DNA from: Paulinella micropora
Taxonomy: Eukaryota; Cercozoa; Imbricatea; Euglyphida; Paulinellidae
Reading direction: 5' to 3'
Assembly: GCA_019918135.1 (NCBI GenBank)
Contig: WBZZ01003224.1
Location: 5,001-25,000 of the forward strand
Length of the DNA stretch: 20,000 nucleotides
In this document: piece after piece, positions 1 to 7,487 of the stretch
Numbering within the stretch: position 1 is the first letter of the stretch
Layout of the letters: each line of letters begins with the position of its first letter
Position numbers and translations under genes: made by a program
The notes under the pieces: generated by a model
Told to the model about the DNA's origin: nothing
Database searches by the model: none
The model's input: only the letters and a program-made list of their open reading frames with translations

Positions 1-372
1 CAATACAAGCCGAGGGACGACAATGTGAAAGTAGTTATTCCATTGGAGACCATAACGGACAAAGAAGAGAGCACTCCTTTTAAGGCGAGTGATTTAAAAG
101 AGACAGGTATCACGGAAATCAAGACTAATGTAGGAGAAGAGATAGCGACTGCTACATGTTCTGAAGAAGGATGTATATTAAAGAAAGATGTTGTTCTTCA
201 ATATGGAAAATATGCACACAAAAACATTGAAGATGTAGCCAAAATTGATAAACCATACCTTGAATGGTTAGTTCAACAGCAGTGGTGCCAAAATGTGGAT
301 GCCATAAAAAAATTATTTAAATCATTGATATTTTATTCAATTAATTTTTTTTGCTTTATTGGTCTTCTATGA
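1..372 (+). CDS. 3' part of small protein with ExoX C-terminal/DUF3820-like domain
   Basis: The reading frame is open from the first base, so the gene probably begins outside the window; an internal GTG at 25 and no ATG near the edge support a truncated 5' end. The visible part is about 123 residues. Its last third contains GKYAHKNIEDVAKIDKPYLEWL, shown here in pieces: GKYAHKNIEDVA followed by a KPYLEWL segment. This matches the pattern GKYKGKT-x-EEV-x-DPSYLxWL found in small ExoX C-terminal / DUF3820-like domains common in large DNA viruses. The function of that domain is unclear; it often accompanies nucleases. The end overlaps the 3' end of the convergent minus-strand gene by 17 bp. Reality of the gene is likely; the family call is from motif memory only. 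Confidence 0.5.
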   Translation, partial: QYKPRDDNVKVVIPLETITDKEESTPFKASDLKETGITEIKTNVGEEIATATCSEEGCILKKDVVLQYGKYAHKNIEDVAKIDKPYLEWLVQQQWCQNVDAIKKLFKSLIFYSINFFCFIGLL

Positions 373-1600
373 AGTTAGCGATAACATTAACATTTGAACC
401 ATTATTAGCAGTAGCAACGGATTTTTGTGTAAAAGTCAATACATCACTAGGAGACAGATATATATCATAACTTCTAAGATTGATTTGTTGAGTTGATTGA
501 GAATTTACAGATAGTTTAAAAATTGTTGTTTCGTTGGCAACGGCACTCGCCTTTGTATCAGTATCCACAATTGAATACTTAGTATCAACATCTGCAAAAC
601 CCGCTCCAGTTAGTGTTCCATTTAATACCATTCTTACTACACACGCCTTACTATCTTCATTTGTAATACTTATCAAAGTGTGATAAACATTTGAATAATT
701 TGTTAAATTAGCACCGCCCGCATCAAATGTTGCTTTATTCCTGATACTAATAATAGGGCTTTCAGTTGTGTTTGCTGCTTTACTTCCTTCCACTTCGTTT
801 GTTATACTTGTGTTTATTATATTACTTCCTTCAATAAATAATCCAACACTCGCTGTTTTAAGAGTTTGTATTCCGGTAGAAGCATCATTCCTCATTAGTG
901 CGGTAAATGGTAAAGTAGTGTTTCTTAGACTTACACCTGTGTTGGCATTCGCATACTTAATAGTATGGACTAATTGAAATTCTCCCGTTGTAGGATTTTC
1001 AATAGAAAACCTTATAGCGCCAAAGCCTAAATATTGAAATTGAATTTGGAATACATTTCCTTTACTCCAATTAATAACAGGCATATCTTTTGTTCCATTG
1101 CACGGGTCATCCCAGTTTGCTTGTTGAATATAAGTTGTCGTCCCTCCTTTGGCTTGTAGAATACGCATCCCGACATTAGTTTTATAAAAATAGAAACCAT
1201 TTGAAAAATCACTTTCACCAATTGCTACACAAGAATAATAGTCTTTTGTGTCATCAGTCGTCCATATAGCAGTAAAGCGTCCAACAACTCCCATACCAGT
1301 CCGATATTTTATTCTTCTTTTACTTGTTAGGATAGCATTCGCAGTGTTATCGGCTTGAGTTTTTAATTCAGCCATATTATCCAAAAATGACACAGACGAT
1401 TTTGTTTCTGTTTTTGTCCATATCCTTGTATTAATAGTGTATGGAAAGATTTCCTGAACAACTGGAGTTAATTGTCCAACTAGTGTTTCTCCAAAAGCAG
1501 TTTTCATATTATCAGTTTTAATACCACCATCATATCCGACCCTCATGTTTATAAAATCTCCGTTTGGATTTTGTGCGATTAAATTTCTCTGGTGAGACAT
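356..1600 (-). CDS. Phage-like virion spike / receptor-binding protein candidate
   Basis: 414 residues, ATG at 1600, TAA at 356. The N-terminal region carries AFGETLVGQLTPVVQ and, about 70 residues on, a RRIKYRTGMGVVGRFTA segment. This resembles a group of structural proteins of marine tailed phages with 'DAFGRLRVSEP...' and '...GKGQ..RFTALF' blocks. The remainder is Ser/Thr/Asn-rich and predicted beta-rich, with no membrane segment and no signal peptide, as expected of an exposed virion protein. It lies directly downstream of the major capsid gene on the same strand, separated by 94 bp that are strongly purine-rich on the coding strand, so a late virion role is inferred. Upstream is TTTTATACAAT just before ATG, a TATA-like start context also seen before the penton gene. 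I cannot name the family precisely; a capsid decoration protein is the alternative. Confidence 0.55.
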   Translation of the reverse strand: MSHQRNLIAQNPNGDFINMRVGYDGGIKTDNMKTAFGETLVGQLTPVVQEIFPYTINTRIWTKTETKSSVSFLDNMAELKTQADNTANAILTSKRRIKYRTGMGVVGRFTAIWTTDDTKDYYSCVAIGESDFSNGFYFYKTNVGMRILQAKGGTTTYIQQANWDDPCNGTKDMPVINWSKGNVFQIQFQYLGFGAIRFSIENPTTGEFQLVHTIKYANANTGVSLRNTTLPFTALMRNDASTGIQTLKTASVGLFIEGSNIINTSITNEVEGSKAANTTESPIISIRNKATFDAGGANLTNYSNVYHTLISITNEDSKACVVRMVLNGTLTGAGFADVDTKYSIVDTDTKASAVANETTIFKLSVNSQSTQQINLRSYDIYLSPSDVLTFTQKSVATANNGSNVNVIANFIEDQ

Positions 1601-1694
1601 ATTGTATAAAACAAAAAAAATAATTTTCTTTTTTATTTTTTCTTTATTCTTTTTCTTTTTTCTTTTGAGTTTGTAAGTGGTTTTTCAAAAGCAT

Positions 1695-3272
1695 TTATGT
1701 CTTAATAATTTCAATACCTCTTATAATTACATCTTGTTGAAGAATGGCGAATGTGTAGTGATTGAGATTGTTTCCCGCAGTGGTTGAAGAGAATTCATAT
1801 CGTCTCTCAGTGTCAAGGCTCAGACCTGACTTTTCATATCCTTCAACATTTTTCTCGTGAAGTGGGCGGTTATTATCCCAGTAATCAACATGGAACCAGT
1901 TGTATTTATATATATCGGTGTTTAGGATAGCACTTCCCTTTAACTTATCCTTCAAAATCATATAGTCTTCGTTATCAGAAGTATCAATGTCAAATTGTTG
2001 CATCCTGCTACCATCGATAGTAGTATAATAAGTTCTAATTTTAGTGTCGTTTCTGTGGCCATTATCAAAAGAAGTATAAGAACTTTCTGAATTATGAAAA
2101 GCGGATGTATAGATACGACGAATTCTTTCACCCTGTGACCTATTCATTTTTACGACAAAGTTCTGACTTGTACTTCCAAGGTTGTGCTTCCACGAGATAG
2201 GATATTCAATAGTAAATCTAAACCCTTCACCAGCGATTTTGCTTTGGACACCAAGGATAACATTCGGGTCTGTTTCAACAGCTAGAAACAAGTTCAAATT
2301 TGAAACAACAGCACCAGTCGCACCAATTGCAGCACCTTCAGCAATGTTAGTGGCAGCGGTTCCAGTAAACATAGTTCTACTAGTTCCCTCCCATACAATC
2401 CGCATATCCATAATTTCATTGAAGCCTAGTGTTTTATCAATTTCAAAAATAGTTCCAAAAATCATTCCCAAAGGTAATTTAACATTGATAACTGGAGTGT
2501 CATCAGCAGTATTGACAGCAGTAGCAGCACCCTGAATTGTTCCAACTTCAAAATACTTAGCCTCCTCATAAGCGACATTAACAACTGAACCTCCTACTCC
2601 GTTATAACTATTCAAAAGGTCATCATGACGACGAGCACTCATTGATGGGAGACTTACCAATGTCTTGACACTATTACCGACAGCATTGATAGAGTTAATT
2701 ATAGCACCACTTACATCTCCCGCATTAGTTGCAGTAATTTGTAGAGTTCCGAACGTGCCAGCACCAGGAGCAACAGCGACAGCTGCACTTGCTGCAGGAT
2801 AATATCTTGAAGCAATATTCAAAGTAGCATCATTAAGCACATTACACTTCTGAAGCAACGCACCGCTAGAAACACTTCCACCATGGTTCTCCAAAGACAT
2901 ATACTTATCATAACTGATTTCGGGTTTCCAAATCATCTTAGTATAATTTCCCACATGTTGAAGATTACACAGATACTGCCCGCTTCGGCTTCGTAATTCA
3001 ATACTCCTAATCATACTTAGACAATCCATGAAGATACGATTAGCATTGTTCTGTCCCGGGTTCCGTGGAGTGTAAGTAAATCGCAACACACTACGGGCGA
3101 GGTTCAGCGGGCGGGTAGGGATTTCAAAGGTGCTTTCATTACCTCCCGCTGTGGTGAGTGTAATATTACCAGAGCCTTCACGACTTGTAAGTTTGTTTAA
3201 TTCGTATTTTCCTTTTAGTAGTTCTTTTGGTTGATGGTCTAATTCCTGACCATATCCAACTTGAGACTGCAT
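1695..3272 (-). CDS. MCP: Major capsid protein, double jelly-roll (Polinton-like virus type)
   Basis: 525 residues, ATG at 3272, TAA at 1695. The length fits major capsid proteins of Polinton-like viruses (roughly 500-600 residues). N-terminal features include a FEIPTRPLNLARSVLRFT segment and IFMDCLSMIRSIELRSRSG, typical of the first jelly roll. In the middle PLGMIFGTIFEIDKTLGFNE and MRIVWEG match the linker between the two rolls. Near the C-terminus, WFHVDYWDNNRPLHEKN and GLSLDTERRYEF match blocks I recall from Polinton-like virus capsids. It would form the hexagonal capsomers of the shell. The gene is intact and visibly richer in G+C than its neighbours, which suggests codon use tuned for high expression. 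A TATA-like TCTATAAATATAT lies about 60 nt upstream of the ATG. The call rests on remembered motifs and on neighbouring penton, protease and ATPase genes. Confidence 0.88.
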   Translation of the reverse strand: MQSQVGYGQELDHQPKELLKGKYELNKLTSREGSGNITLTTAGGNESTFEIPTRPLNLARSVLRFTYTPRNPGQNNANRIFMDCLSMIRSIELRSRSGQYLCNLQHVGNYTKMIWKPEISYDKYMSLENHGGSVSSGALLQKCNVLNDATLNIASRYYPAASAAVAVAPGAGTFGTLQITATNAGDVSGAIINSINAVGNSVKTLVSLPSMSARRHDDLLNSYNGVGGSVVNVAYEEAKYFEVGTIQGAATAVNTADDTPVINVKLPLGMIFGTIFEIDKTLGFNEIMDMRIVWEGTSRTMFTGTAATNIAEGAAIGATGAVVSNLNLFLAVETDPNVILGVQSKIAGEGFRFTIEYPISWKHNLGSTSQNFVVKMNRSQGERIRRIYTSAFHNSESSYTSFDNGHRNDTKIRTYYTTIDGSRMQQFDIDTSDNEDYMILKDKLKGSAILNTDIYKYNWFHVDYWDNNRPLHEKNVEGYEKSGLSLDTERRYEFSSTTAGNNLNHYTFAILQQDVIIRGIEIIKT

Positions 3273-3353
3273 TTTGTTTTGTTTTTGAAGTAGTGTAAGT
3301 TGATTAATACACGAAATATATTTATAGAAAAAAAATAATTAAATCAAAAATAA
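3273..3353 (-). promoter_or_regulatory. Probable major capsid gene promoter
   Basis: This short AT-rich gap separates the penton and capsid genes. On the coding (minus) strand it contains TTTTCTATAAATATATTTCG, with a clear TATA-like core, about 55-65 nt before the capsid ATG, then CAACTTACACTACTTC and an A-rich leader AAAACAAAACAAA directly before ATG. An A-rich leader is common in strongly expressed late genes of eukaryotic DNA viruses. It is inferred from position and composition; no transcription data. Confidence 0.45.
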
Positions 3354-4168
3354 TTATCTCGCCTTTAACAAATTAAAAAATGAATTAAATAAACTAAAAT
3401 AATTAGTTTCACGATAAACCAATAAAGTCATAACGATACCTAAACCATTAAGATTAATTGCTTGGTCGTTTTCGTCCGTCAAGTAAAACCTAAATACATT
3501 GTTTGAATTAGCGGACAATGTTTTACCATACTCAGACCCGCTTCCATCATAGATGACAGAACCAAAAGGAATTTCGTTGGCTGTGTATATTTTTCTTGAA
3601 GCACATGATTATCACCTTCATTCACCAAATCCGATTGAAGATACAGAGTTTTTTCACCAGTTAAAATAATTACATTCGGCGATTTAATAAAATCATTTGC
3701 AAAGAAATATGTTGAGTTTCTATCAAAACCCATTACCTCATGAATACGGGTATCAGCATCAAATATAAACCGCGGTTGAATACCTCCGTTATTTGAAACA
3801 CTGAATGTTAATTTGCCATCCTCCGCTTCCGTGTTTGTATTGTTGCTTGAGACTACATAAGTATAATCATTCGGACTTTCTGCCGTCAGTGCCTCGGCCA
3901 GTTTATTTTTTAAGTTGTTCATTGTGTAGTTGCCCTCTGGTATTGTAATTAAAGCCTCATGCCCGTCTTCGGATAATGTAAAAGTATTATATGGTGAAGC
4001 CACAGAGTAATACGATTTCGGCACATAAATATGAAGAATTTTACAATGTGTTGGATTGTCTAGTGATTTTAAGTTTATCTCGTGTGTAAAATCTGAGTCT
4101 GTGCCTGTTATCCTGTTTTTACTATTGACATAATAGATTCCAGAACTTCTTCCTCCCTTATAGTCCAT
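3354..4168 (-). pseudogene. mCP: Penton / minor capsid protein (single jelly-roll), frameshifted near 3573
   Basis: ATG at 4168. The first 199 or so codons read MDYKGGRSSGIYYVNSKNR, then VPKSYYSVASPYNTFTLSED, ITIPEGNYT, MGFDRNSTYFF and SPNVIILTGEKTLYLQSDLV, the classic block order of Polinton-like virus and virophage penton proteins. This frame runs on to a TGA at 3479, but its last 32 residues look unrelated. From about 3573 the neighbouring frame instead gives GSVIYDGSGSEYG and FRFYLTDENDQAINLNGLG, matching the conserved penton C-terminus, and ends with TAA at 3354. One base appears to be missing in the TTT run at 3572-3574 (A-run on the coding strand). Without that, the protein would be about 271 residues. 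This may be a sequencing error rather than real decay. The TATACA just before ATG may be a promoter element. It lies 6 bp from the GIY-YIG gene. Confidence 0.8.
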
Positions 4169-4174
4169 TGTATA

Positions 4175-4759
4175 TTATTCAAACAATTTTTGGACATCTT
4201 CAAAATTATATAAACTATTAATGTAATTTATATGATTGTTTGATTTTTCGTGTCTATTCCTTTTGACTTGAGTTAAGCAAGCACCACACTCACATATATA
4301 TTTTTTTCGCATCCTTTCAACTATTTTATCTATATTTGCTTTACACCATTCTTTTTTGTAAGCAGAAATCTTTTCTTTATTATTTTCATAATACTTTTTC
4401 AAATAGTTTGTCTTGCGAATTTTATGTTTTTCTTTGTTATCTTCATAATATTCTTTTTCAGTTCTTCCTGCTATGTATTTATTAACACAATCTATATTTC
4501 TTATATGTTCCCCTTCCTTTCTGTCTAATTCCATTTTATTATCACATGGAAATATTTCAATCAACTCTATGTAGGCATCATCATACTTAATAATTTCAAA
4601 AGAAGTCATGTAATTAGTTTTTCCATTTTTCCAACTTTTATAACTTATTCTATGTTTAGCAATTCTCATCGCTAATGTTTGAGTTGTTGAACCAATATAA
4701 ATTTTGTCAGTCTGGTGAGACCTGATAGCATAAATCTTTCCTCGCTTGTAGTCTGGCAT
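4175..4759 (-). CDS. GIY-YIG family endonuclease with C-terminal zinc finger
   Basis: 194 residues, ATG at 4759, TAA at 4175. The N-terminal domain shows the hallmark KIYAIRSHQTDKIYIGST (GIY as IYA and YIG at residues 20-23), then RIAKHRISYK with the usual basic helix, and a Glu-rich ELDRKEGEHIRN segment that holds the expected catalytic Glu. Residues 100-160 are Lys/Tyr/Asn-rich with repeated YYEDNKEK and YYENNKEK units, a linker-like charged region. The C-terminus has CECGACLTQVKRNRHEKSNNH, a C2H2-like zinc-binding motif that suggests DNA or RNA recognition. Such nucleases are frequent in Polinton-like viruses and giant viruses, and may be homing enzymes or take part in genome processing. 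The gene sits between penton and protease in the virion block but need not be a virion protein. Confidence 0.85.
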   Translation of the reverse strand: MPDYKRGKIYAIRSHQTDKIYIGSTTQTLAMRIAKHRISYKSWKNGKTNYMTSFEIIKYDDAYIELIEIFPCDNKMELDRKEGEHIRNIDCVNKYIAGRTEKEYYEDNKEKHKIRKTNYLKKYYENNKEKISAYKKEWCKANIDKIVERMRKKYICECGACLTQVKRNRHEKSNNHINYINSLYNFEDVQKLFE

Positions 4760-4760
4760 A

Positions 4761-4780
4761 TTCTTTTATATTCTTTTATA
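4761..4780 (-). promoter_or_regulatory. Tandem TATA-like repeat before the GIY-YIG gene
   Basis: The ten-base unit TTCTTTTATA occurs twice in a row on the plus strand; on the coding strand this reads TATAAAAGAA twice, ending next to the ATG at 4759. It looks like a duplicated TATA box, though it is so close to the start codon that transcription would have to begin almost at the ATG or at the upstream TATA-like sequence near 4785. Confidence 0.35.
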
Positions 4781-4801
4781 TTATTTTATTTAATACATAA
4801 T

Positions 4802-5761
4802 TCAGATGAAAGTGTCAAAGCCATATCCATTCTGTGCTTTTAACTTTTCTGCTTCGTCTTCTTTTAAGTCTGTATATCCGCTAGCAAACTTAAAGCGGTT
4901 GCCTTTTGCTCGCTCTAAAAGAAACCGCATTGAGTGCCATCCACATGTGTCGCTCGTATCAGATTGTTGTTTTACTTGATTGACCTTCATTAATAAATAA
5001 CTATCGGGGTGGCTTCGGTCAATTAGTCTTTTCATTTGTTGTTGAAAGTCTTCTGTCGGCTCGTAAAGTGCTAATGGGTCATACACTTCAACACTCCTGT
5101 CTTTATCTAGACTTATCCATACGGCGATCCAATGAGACCCCGCTTGTTTGTGATTGTCTAAATTCATAATAAATCCGTATCGCTTTCTGCTTCCGGGCTT
5201 CAACTTGTAGATTTCATCACTGGCTATTGCTCCGAGATACCATCCATATTTTTTCATTATGTTGTCTATTTCATAAGTCATTAGTCCCCGCCCCTCACCC
5301 TCTTGCTGTGGTTGCTCTTGCTGTGGCTCTGGCTCTGCTTGTTGTGGCTCTGGTGTCTCCGCGACACTCGGTGGTATGGTTGTATCCTCTGGTGGTGTTC
5401 GGTCTGGCGGTGTAGTCGTATCTGTTGCCGGCTCTGGTGGAGGGGGTAGCGGTTGGGGCATTCCCTCGTCAATATTCAAATCATTTGAAACTTGTTTATC
5501 AACATTTGGGTATATCGTCATTTTGTTCGTTAGAGTATTTACAAAGTCCTTTTTATTCATTGTGTGTTTCCAATCTTTGCGGATTAAATATTTTTTTTTC
5601 GCTATTGAAAATACCTTATCAATTAATTCTTCTAATATCTTCGCTCCACTACCTTTTTGCTCATTAATACCCATATAATCTTCATATCTAGCATAATCCG
5701 CTACTTTTCTTTTTACGTTTTCCTTTTCATTTCCAACATCAATATTAAACCTTTTAATCAT
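4802..5761 (-). CDS. PRO: Adenain-like cysteine protease (virion maturation)
   Basis: 319 residues from ATG 5761; TGA at 4802. The catalytic core is in the last third: GSHWIAVWIS with His210, VEVYDPLALYEP with Asp228, the oxyanion Gln266, and SDTCGWHSMRF with Cys273. His-Asp-Gln-Cys in this order is the adenovirus protease / Ulp1 (C48/C5) signature. The enzyme would trim capsid and core precursors after packaging. Residues 100-155 are Pro/Gln/Glu-rich low-complexity linker. The N-terminal 95 residues include KGSGAKILEELIDKVFSIAKKK, a block I believe recurs in proteins of this virus group. The same frame stays open and protein-like for 46 codons upstream of the ATG, up to a TAA at 5900 that ends the preceding gene, so the true N-terminus may be longer or fused. 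Confidence 0.88.
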   Translation of the reverse strand: MIKRFNIDVGNEKENVKRKVADYARYEDYMGINEQKGSGAKILEELIDKVFSIAKKKYLIRKDWKHTMNKKDFVNTLTNKMTIYPNVDKQVSNDLNIDEGMPQPLPPPPEPATDTTTPPDRTPPEDTTIPPSVAETPEPQQAEPEPQQEQPQQEGEGRGLMTYEIDNIMKKYGWYLGAIASDEIYKLKPGSRKRYGFIMNLDNHKQAGSHWIAVWISLDKDRSVEVYDPLALYEPTEDFQQQMKRLIDRSHPDSYLLMKVNQVKQQSDTSDTCGWHSMRFLLERAKGNRFKFASGYTDLKEDEAEKLKAQNGYGFDTFI

Positions 5762-5899
5762 GTCAATAATCCACTTTGAAGTGTCTTTGTAATTTAATTT
5801 TTTATGTCCATCACTATCTAGTCTCTTTTTTAAAGCCTGTGCTAACTCTTTTATAGTAATGTTTGGGTGATAAGTTTTTGAAAATGCAGAGATTAAAAA
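5762..5899 (-). other. Protein-like open stretch without ATG between coiled-coil gene and protease
   Basis: These 46 codons are in the same frame as both neighbours. They translate to a plausible soluble segment, including TIKELAQALKKRLDSDGH and KDTSKWIID, and run straight into the protease ATG. There is no ATG in the stretch and only the TAA at 5900-5902 separates it from the upstream coding frame. Either the protease starts at a non-AUG codon here, an original start codon has been lost, or the two genes are one gene interrupted by a single stop. Confidence 0.5.
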
Positions 5900-6877
5900 T
5901 TAATTAATTTGTAAATTTTCAAGATGCTTACCACTTTCTTCCGCTTTCTTTTTTTCCTTTTCAAGTTTTTCTTTATATTCTTCTGCTAATTTTTTCTGTT
6001 CTTCTAAAGTCGTTGCTGTGGCTATAGCCATCTGAATATCTTGACTGGCTTTTTGTAAGTCTTTGAGACTCATCTTTTTAATGAACTTATCTGTATATCC
6101 TGCTAATTTCAATGTTTCAATATCTTTCTGCTTTTGCTTTTTTTCTTCCTCATATTGCTCTTTCGTTTTCAATGGTGCTTCATCTCCTAAATTAGGTAAT
6201 GGCGGTGCTTGTGGTGGTGCTCCTAATGGCGGTGCTTGTGGTGGTGCTCCTAATGGCGGTGCTTGTGGTTGTCCCTGCTGTGGTGGCATAATATATTGAT
6301 ATTGTGGTGGCGGTGGTAATGCTTGTGTCCTATTTTTTCTATCTTCTTCATATTTTACATCATCTATGAGTTTTTGCTCTCTTCTTAGTTCTCTGGCTTT
6401 TTGTTCTTGTCGTTCCTTGATGTCGGATATGTCATTGCGGTGTATCCTTGCTAAATCATCCTGCCTTTCCTTAGCATCTGCTATGTCTTTTCTTTCTTGC
6501 CTCTTCTTCTCCTCTTCAGTATCCGCCCGTGCTTTTTTCTCTTTTTGGTCAATCTCATCAATCTTTTCGTATTTCTCCTTTCTGAGTTTGTCTAAGTGGT
6601 CATTAATGGCGGTTCTAGTATTTTGCTCAATCTCTGAAAGGCTCTGGACTTTCCTTAAGTCTTCTTTTCGCTTAGGTGTCCGTCTTGTCTTTGGCCGATT
6701 TAGATATTTCATAAAAAGTTTAACAATTTGAAGTGTGCTCATATCATTTGTCTTTTTACCAAAATTAAGATAATATTTTTTACCCTTCTGGATGATATAC
6801 GGCTTCCCGCTCTTATTCCTATAAACCCGCGGCGGACGGACTTTTGCCCTTTTCACATTTTTAGTCTTAGCGACCAT
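5900..6877 (-). CDS. Basic N-terminus, coiled-coil and proline-rich repeat protein
   Basis: 325 residues, ATG at 6877, TAA at 5900. Residues 1-75 are strongly basic (KTKNVKRAKVRPPRVYRNKS, later RPKTRRTPKRKEDLR), suggesting nucleic acid binding. Residues about 80-195 are a long charged helix rich in Lys, Glu, Asp and Arg, very likely a coiled coil. Residues about 200-235 are proline-rich with a repeated GAPPQAPPL unit. A second charged helix of about 90 residues follows. I do not recognise a family. Its place between the basic core-like protein and the protease, and the shared frame with the protease, suggest a virion scaffold or core protein. The ATG is preceded by stem 1 of a conserved intergenic repeat and by CTATCTATAGA, an element resembling the leader of two other genes here. 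Confidence 0.7.
   Translation of the reverse strand: MVAKTKNVKRAKVRPPRVYRNKSGKPYIIQKGKKYYLNFGKKTNDMSTLQIVKLFMKYLNRPKTRRTPKRKEDLRKVQSLSEIEQNTRTAINDHLDKLRKEKYEKIDEIDQKEKKARADTEEEKKRQERKDIADAKERQDDLARIHRNDISDIKERQEQKARELRREQKLIDDVKYEEDRKNRTQALPPPPQYQYIMPPQQGQPQAPPLGAPPQAPPLGAPPQAPPLPNLGDEAPLKTKEQYEEEKKQKQKDIETLKLAGYTDKFIKKMSLKDLQKASQDIQMAIATATTLEEQKKLAEEYKEKLEKEKKKAEESGKHLENLQIN
6198..6270 (-). repeat. 27-bp tandem repeat encoding GAPPQAPPL
   Basis: On the plus strand the unit starting AATGGCGGTGCTTGTGGTGG occurs twice in full (6198-6224 and 6225-6251) and once partially (6252 to about 6270). The units are identical over the full copies, which points to recent expansion. They encode the proline-rich linker of the coiled-coil protein, so copy number can change without breaking the frame. 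Confidence 0.85.
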
Positions 6878-6882
6878 TCTAT

Positions 6883-7003
6883 AGATAGTTTAGAATTGCG
6901 TTTCGTGCTATCGCACTCTCACTTATTCTAAACCATCGTTTTTTTTATTTTAGGAAAAAATAATGGTCATCGATGTTTTGTGATGACGGCAGTCAGAACA
7001 AAA
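6883..7003 (+). repeat. Three-stem intergenic repeat, copy A
   Basis: Stem 1 pairs TTTAGAAT (6889-6896) with ATTCTAAA (6925-6932), enclosing a small GTGC-tatc-GCAC hairpin (6905-6916). Stem 2 pairs CATCG (6934-6938) with CGATG (6971-6975) and is the weakest here. Stem 3 pairs GTTTTGTGATGAC (6975-6987) with GTCAGAACAAAA (6992-7003), with one two-base mismatch. The copy fills the gap between the coiled-coil protein start (6877) and the stop of the basic protein gene (7009). Two further copies exist at 7383-7485 (inverted) and 13121-13275. Confidence 0.8.
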
Positions 7004-7008
7004 TATCT

Positions 7009-7335
7009 TTAGAATTTAAGGGCGCCGCGTCCGCTTTGCTTACCATACCCCAGTCTTGATGCTACAGCGCCAACACTTCCAGCGTAAGGAACCCCGACGC
7101 TACTTAATGCTCCCGCAGTCCTTGAGATTAACTTATTACCGCGAAGAAATTTATCAACGGCAAAGACCGTTTTCCCAACTTTTTGCCAGTTAATTTTACC
7201 GCCAGCCTGTCCCTTGCCTCCTTGCTTCTTCTTGCGACCAGTCTTCTTTTTGCCTCCAGCCATGTTTGTGCTTGAGTTAATAGTTCGTTTGCCGATTGTT
7301 GGAATGACTTCAACACGAGTTGTTTTGACTACCAT
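7009..7335 (-). CDS. Small basic core-like virion protein
   Basis: 108 residues from ATG 7335, or 84 residues from an internal ATG at 7263; TAA at 7009. I prefer 7335 because its leader ACTATCTTTT resembles the leaders of the coiled-coil and integrase genes. From residue 25 the protein reads MAGGKKKTGRKKKQGGKGQA, an extremely Lys/Gly-rich tail, followed by KINWQKVGKTVFAVDKFLRG, a likely amphipathic helix, then KLISRTAGALSSVGVPYAG and a LGYGKQSGRGA end. Small proteins of this layout are common in Polinton-like viruses and recall adenovirus core/mu or pVI proteins, so DNA condensation or membrane activity is plausible but unproven. MAGG-K fits the adenain cleavage consensus (M/I/L)xGG-x. The gene is more GC-rich than its surroundings and is bracketed by inverted copies of the intergenic repeat. 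Confidence 0.7.
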   Translation of the reverse strand: MVVKTTRVEVIPTIGKRTINSSTNMAGGKKKTGRKKKQGGKGQAGGKINWQKVGKTVFAVDKFLRGNKLISRTAGALSSVGVPYAGSVGAVASRLGYGKQSGRGALKF

Positions 7336-7382
7336 AAAAGATAGTGAAATATATAATACAGAAAAAATAATTATTTAAGATA

Positions 7383-7485
7383 TTTTATTCTGACTTCTTC
7401 ATCATAAAACATCGTTTTTTGCTTTAATGTTTTCGATGTTTGACAATAAACGAGAGTGCGAATAGCACGAAGTGAAATTGTCAAA
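7383..7485 (-). repeat. Three-stem intergenic repeat, copy B (inverted relative to A and C)
   Basis: Read along the plus strand the stems come in reverse order. Stem 3 pairs TTTTATTCTGAC (7383-7394) with TTCATCATAAAA (7398-7409), imperfectly. Stem 2 pairs AAACATCG (7407-7414) with CGATGTTT (7434-7441). Stem 1 pairs TTTGACAAT (7439-7447) with ATTGTCAAA (7477-7485), enclosing GTGC-gaata-GCAC (7456-7468). Stem 1 begins only 2 nt after the stop codon of the packaging ATPase, so in this place it could also serve as a 3'-end hairpin for that mRNA. Stem sequences differ from copies A and C while pairing is kept. Confidence 0.8.
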
Positions 7486-7487
7486 TA

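Noticed and set aside
5227..5678. Overlapping plus-strand frames rich in Val/Gly/Ser opposite the protease linker
   Set aside because: They are antisense readings of the Pro/Gln/Glu linker of the protease and have no independent start signals or motifs.
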